A stretch of DNA of 64,000 nt from Strigops habroptila (Eukaryota > Chordata > Aves > Psittaciformes > Psittacidae). Each line of letters starts with the position of its first letter. The first letter of the stretch is position 1. This document shows positions 63,901 to 64,000 of the stretch, in pieces. The position numbers and the translations under genes were made by a program. The stretch is taken from positions 69,427,787-69,491,786 of the forward strand of contig NC_044282.2 of NCBI RefSeq assembly GCF_004027225.2, read 5' to 3'. Below the pieces are notes generated by a model. That model did not search any database and had not been told where the DNA came from. It saw only the letters and a program-made list of their open reading frames with translations.

Positions 63901-64000
63901 CTCAGAGCTGGGGCAAGGCACAAAGAGCCCTGCAGATCCTTAGCAAAACCAAAAGCAGATACTTTCCAAGGGCTTCAAGAGCTGAAGCTGTTTAATCATC

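Larger units (their letters stand above)
33340..64000. other. Gene desert upstream of BTBD3
   Basis: About 30 kb shows no coding exon, tRNA or rRNA that I can recognise. Open frames are short (at most about 157 codons), lack family resemblance and have no consistent splice partners. The DNA is AT-rich and contains five CR1 fragments, short homopolymers, a split 60-bp duplication and a perfect hairpin. Several AT-rich blocks dense in homeodomain, PBX/ONECUT and POU words (for example 46.61-46.99 kb) look like candidate conserved regulatory elements. In mammals BTBD3 is also flanked upstream by a long desert, which fits. Confidence 0.65.

Overview
The window is vertebrate nuclear DNA, most likely from a bird. 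It is AT-rich and gene-poor, with spliceosomal introns and one strong CpG island. The only recognisable young repeats are CR1 LINE fragments with the avian-type 3' end (8-bp ATTCTATG tail). I see nothing bacterial, viral or plasmid-like. Most long open frames are chance frames in non-coding DNA.

The window holds one confident protein-coding gene, BTBD3, on the minus strand. Its four coding exons are 21148-20826, 20277-20187, 19713-19595 and 15314-14282. They join with consistent phases and canonical GT/AG borders into a 521-residue BTB-BACK-PHR protein, essentially the length of mammalian BTBD3 (522 as I recall it). The 3'UTR probably runs to a poly(A) signal at 10961-10956, with a proximal alternative at 13434-13429. 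The main promoter is probably the CpG island at about 32.4-33.3 kb, about 11.5 kb upstream of the first coding exon. A smaller CpG-rich patch at 21.4-21.75 kb may be a second promoter feeding a 461-residue form that starts at Met61.

Layout: 1-10.9 kb is intergenic DNA downstream of BTBD3, with two ancient MIR/L2-like fragments. 10.9-14.3 kb is the 3'UTR. 14.3-21.16 kb holds the coding exons and three introns of 4280, 473 and 548 bp, in which I place a CR1 tail, an 86-bp tandem duplication, a hairpin and a (GT)14 microsatellite. 21.16-32.6 kb is the long 5' intron. 32.4-33.3 kb is the promoter island. 33.4-64 kb is a gene desert upstream of BTBD3 with five further CR1 fragments, a perfect 14-bp-stem hairpin, a 60-bp sequence repeated 866 bp apart, and several AT-rich homeodomain/POU motif clusters that look like candidate distal enhancers.

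I found no undescribed biological system. The points most worth a second look are the regulatory architecture of BTBD3 (two promoters, two starts, G-quadruplex motif, Pumilio sites), the candidate enhancers in the desert, and two unexplained small structures (hairpin at 35.9 kb, split duplication at 42-42.9 kb). Conservation and expression claims are inference, because no alignment could be run.
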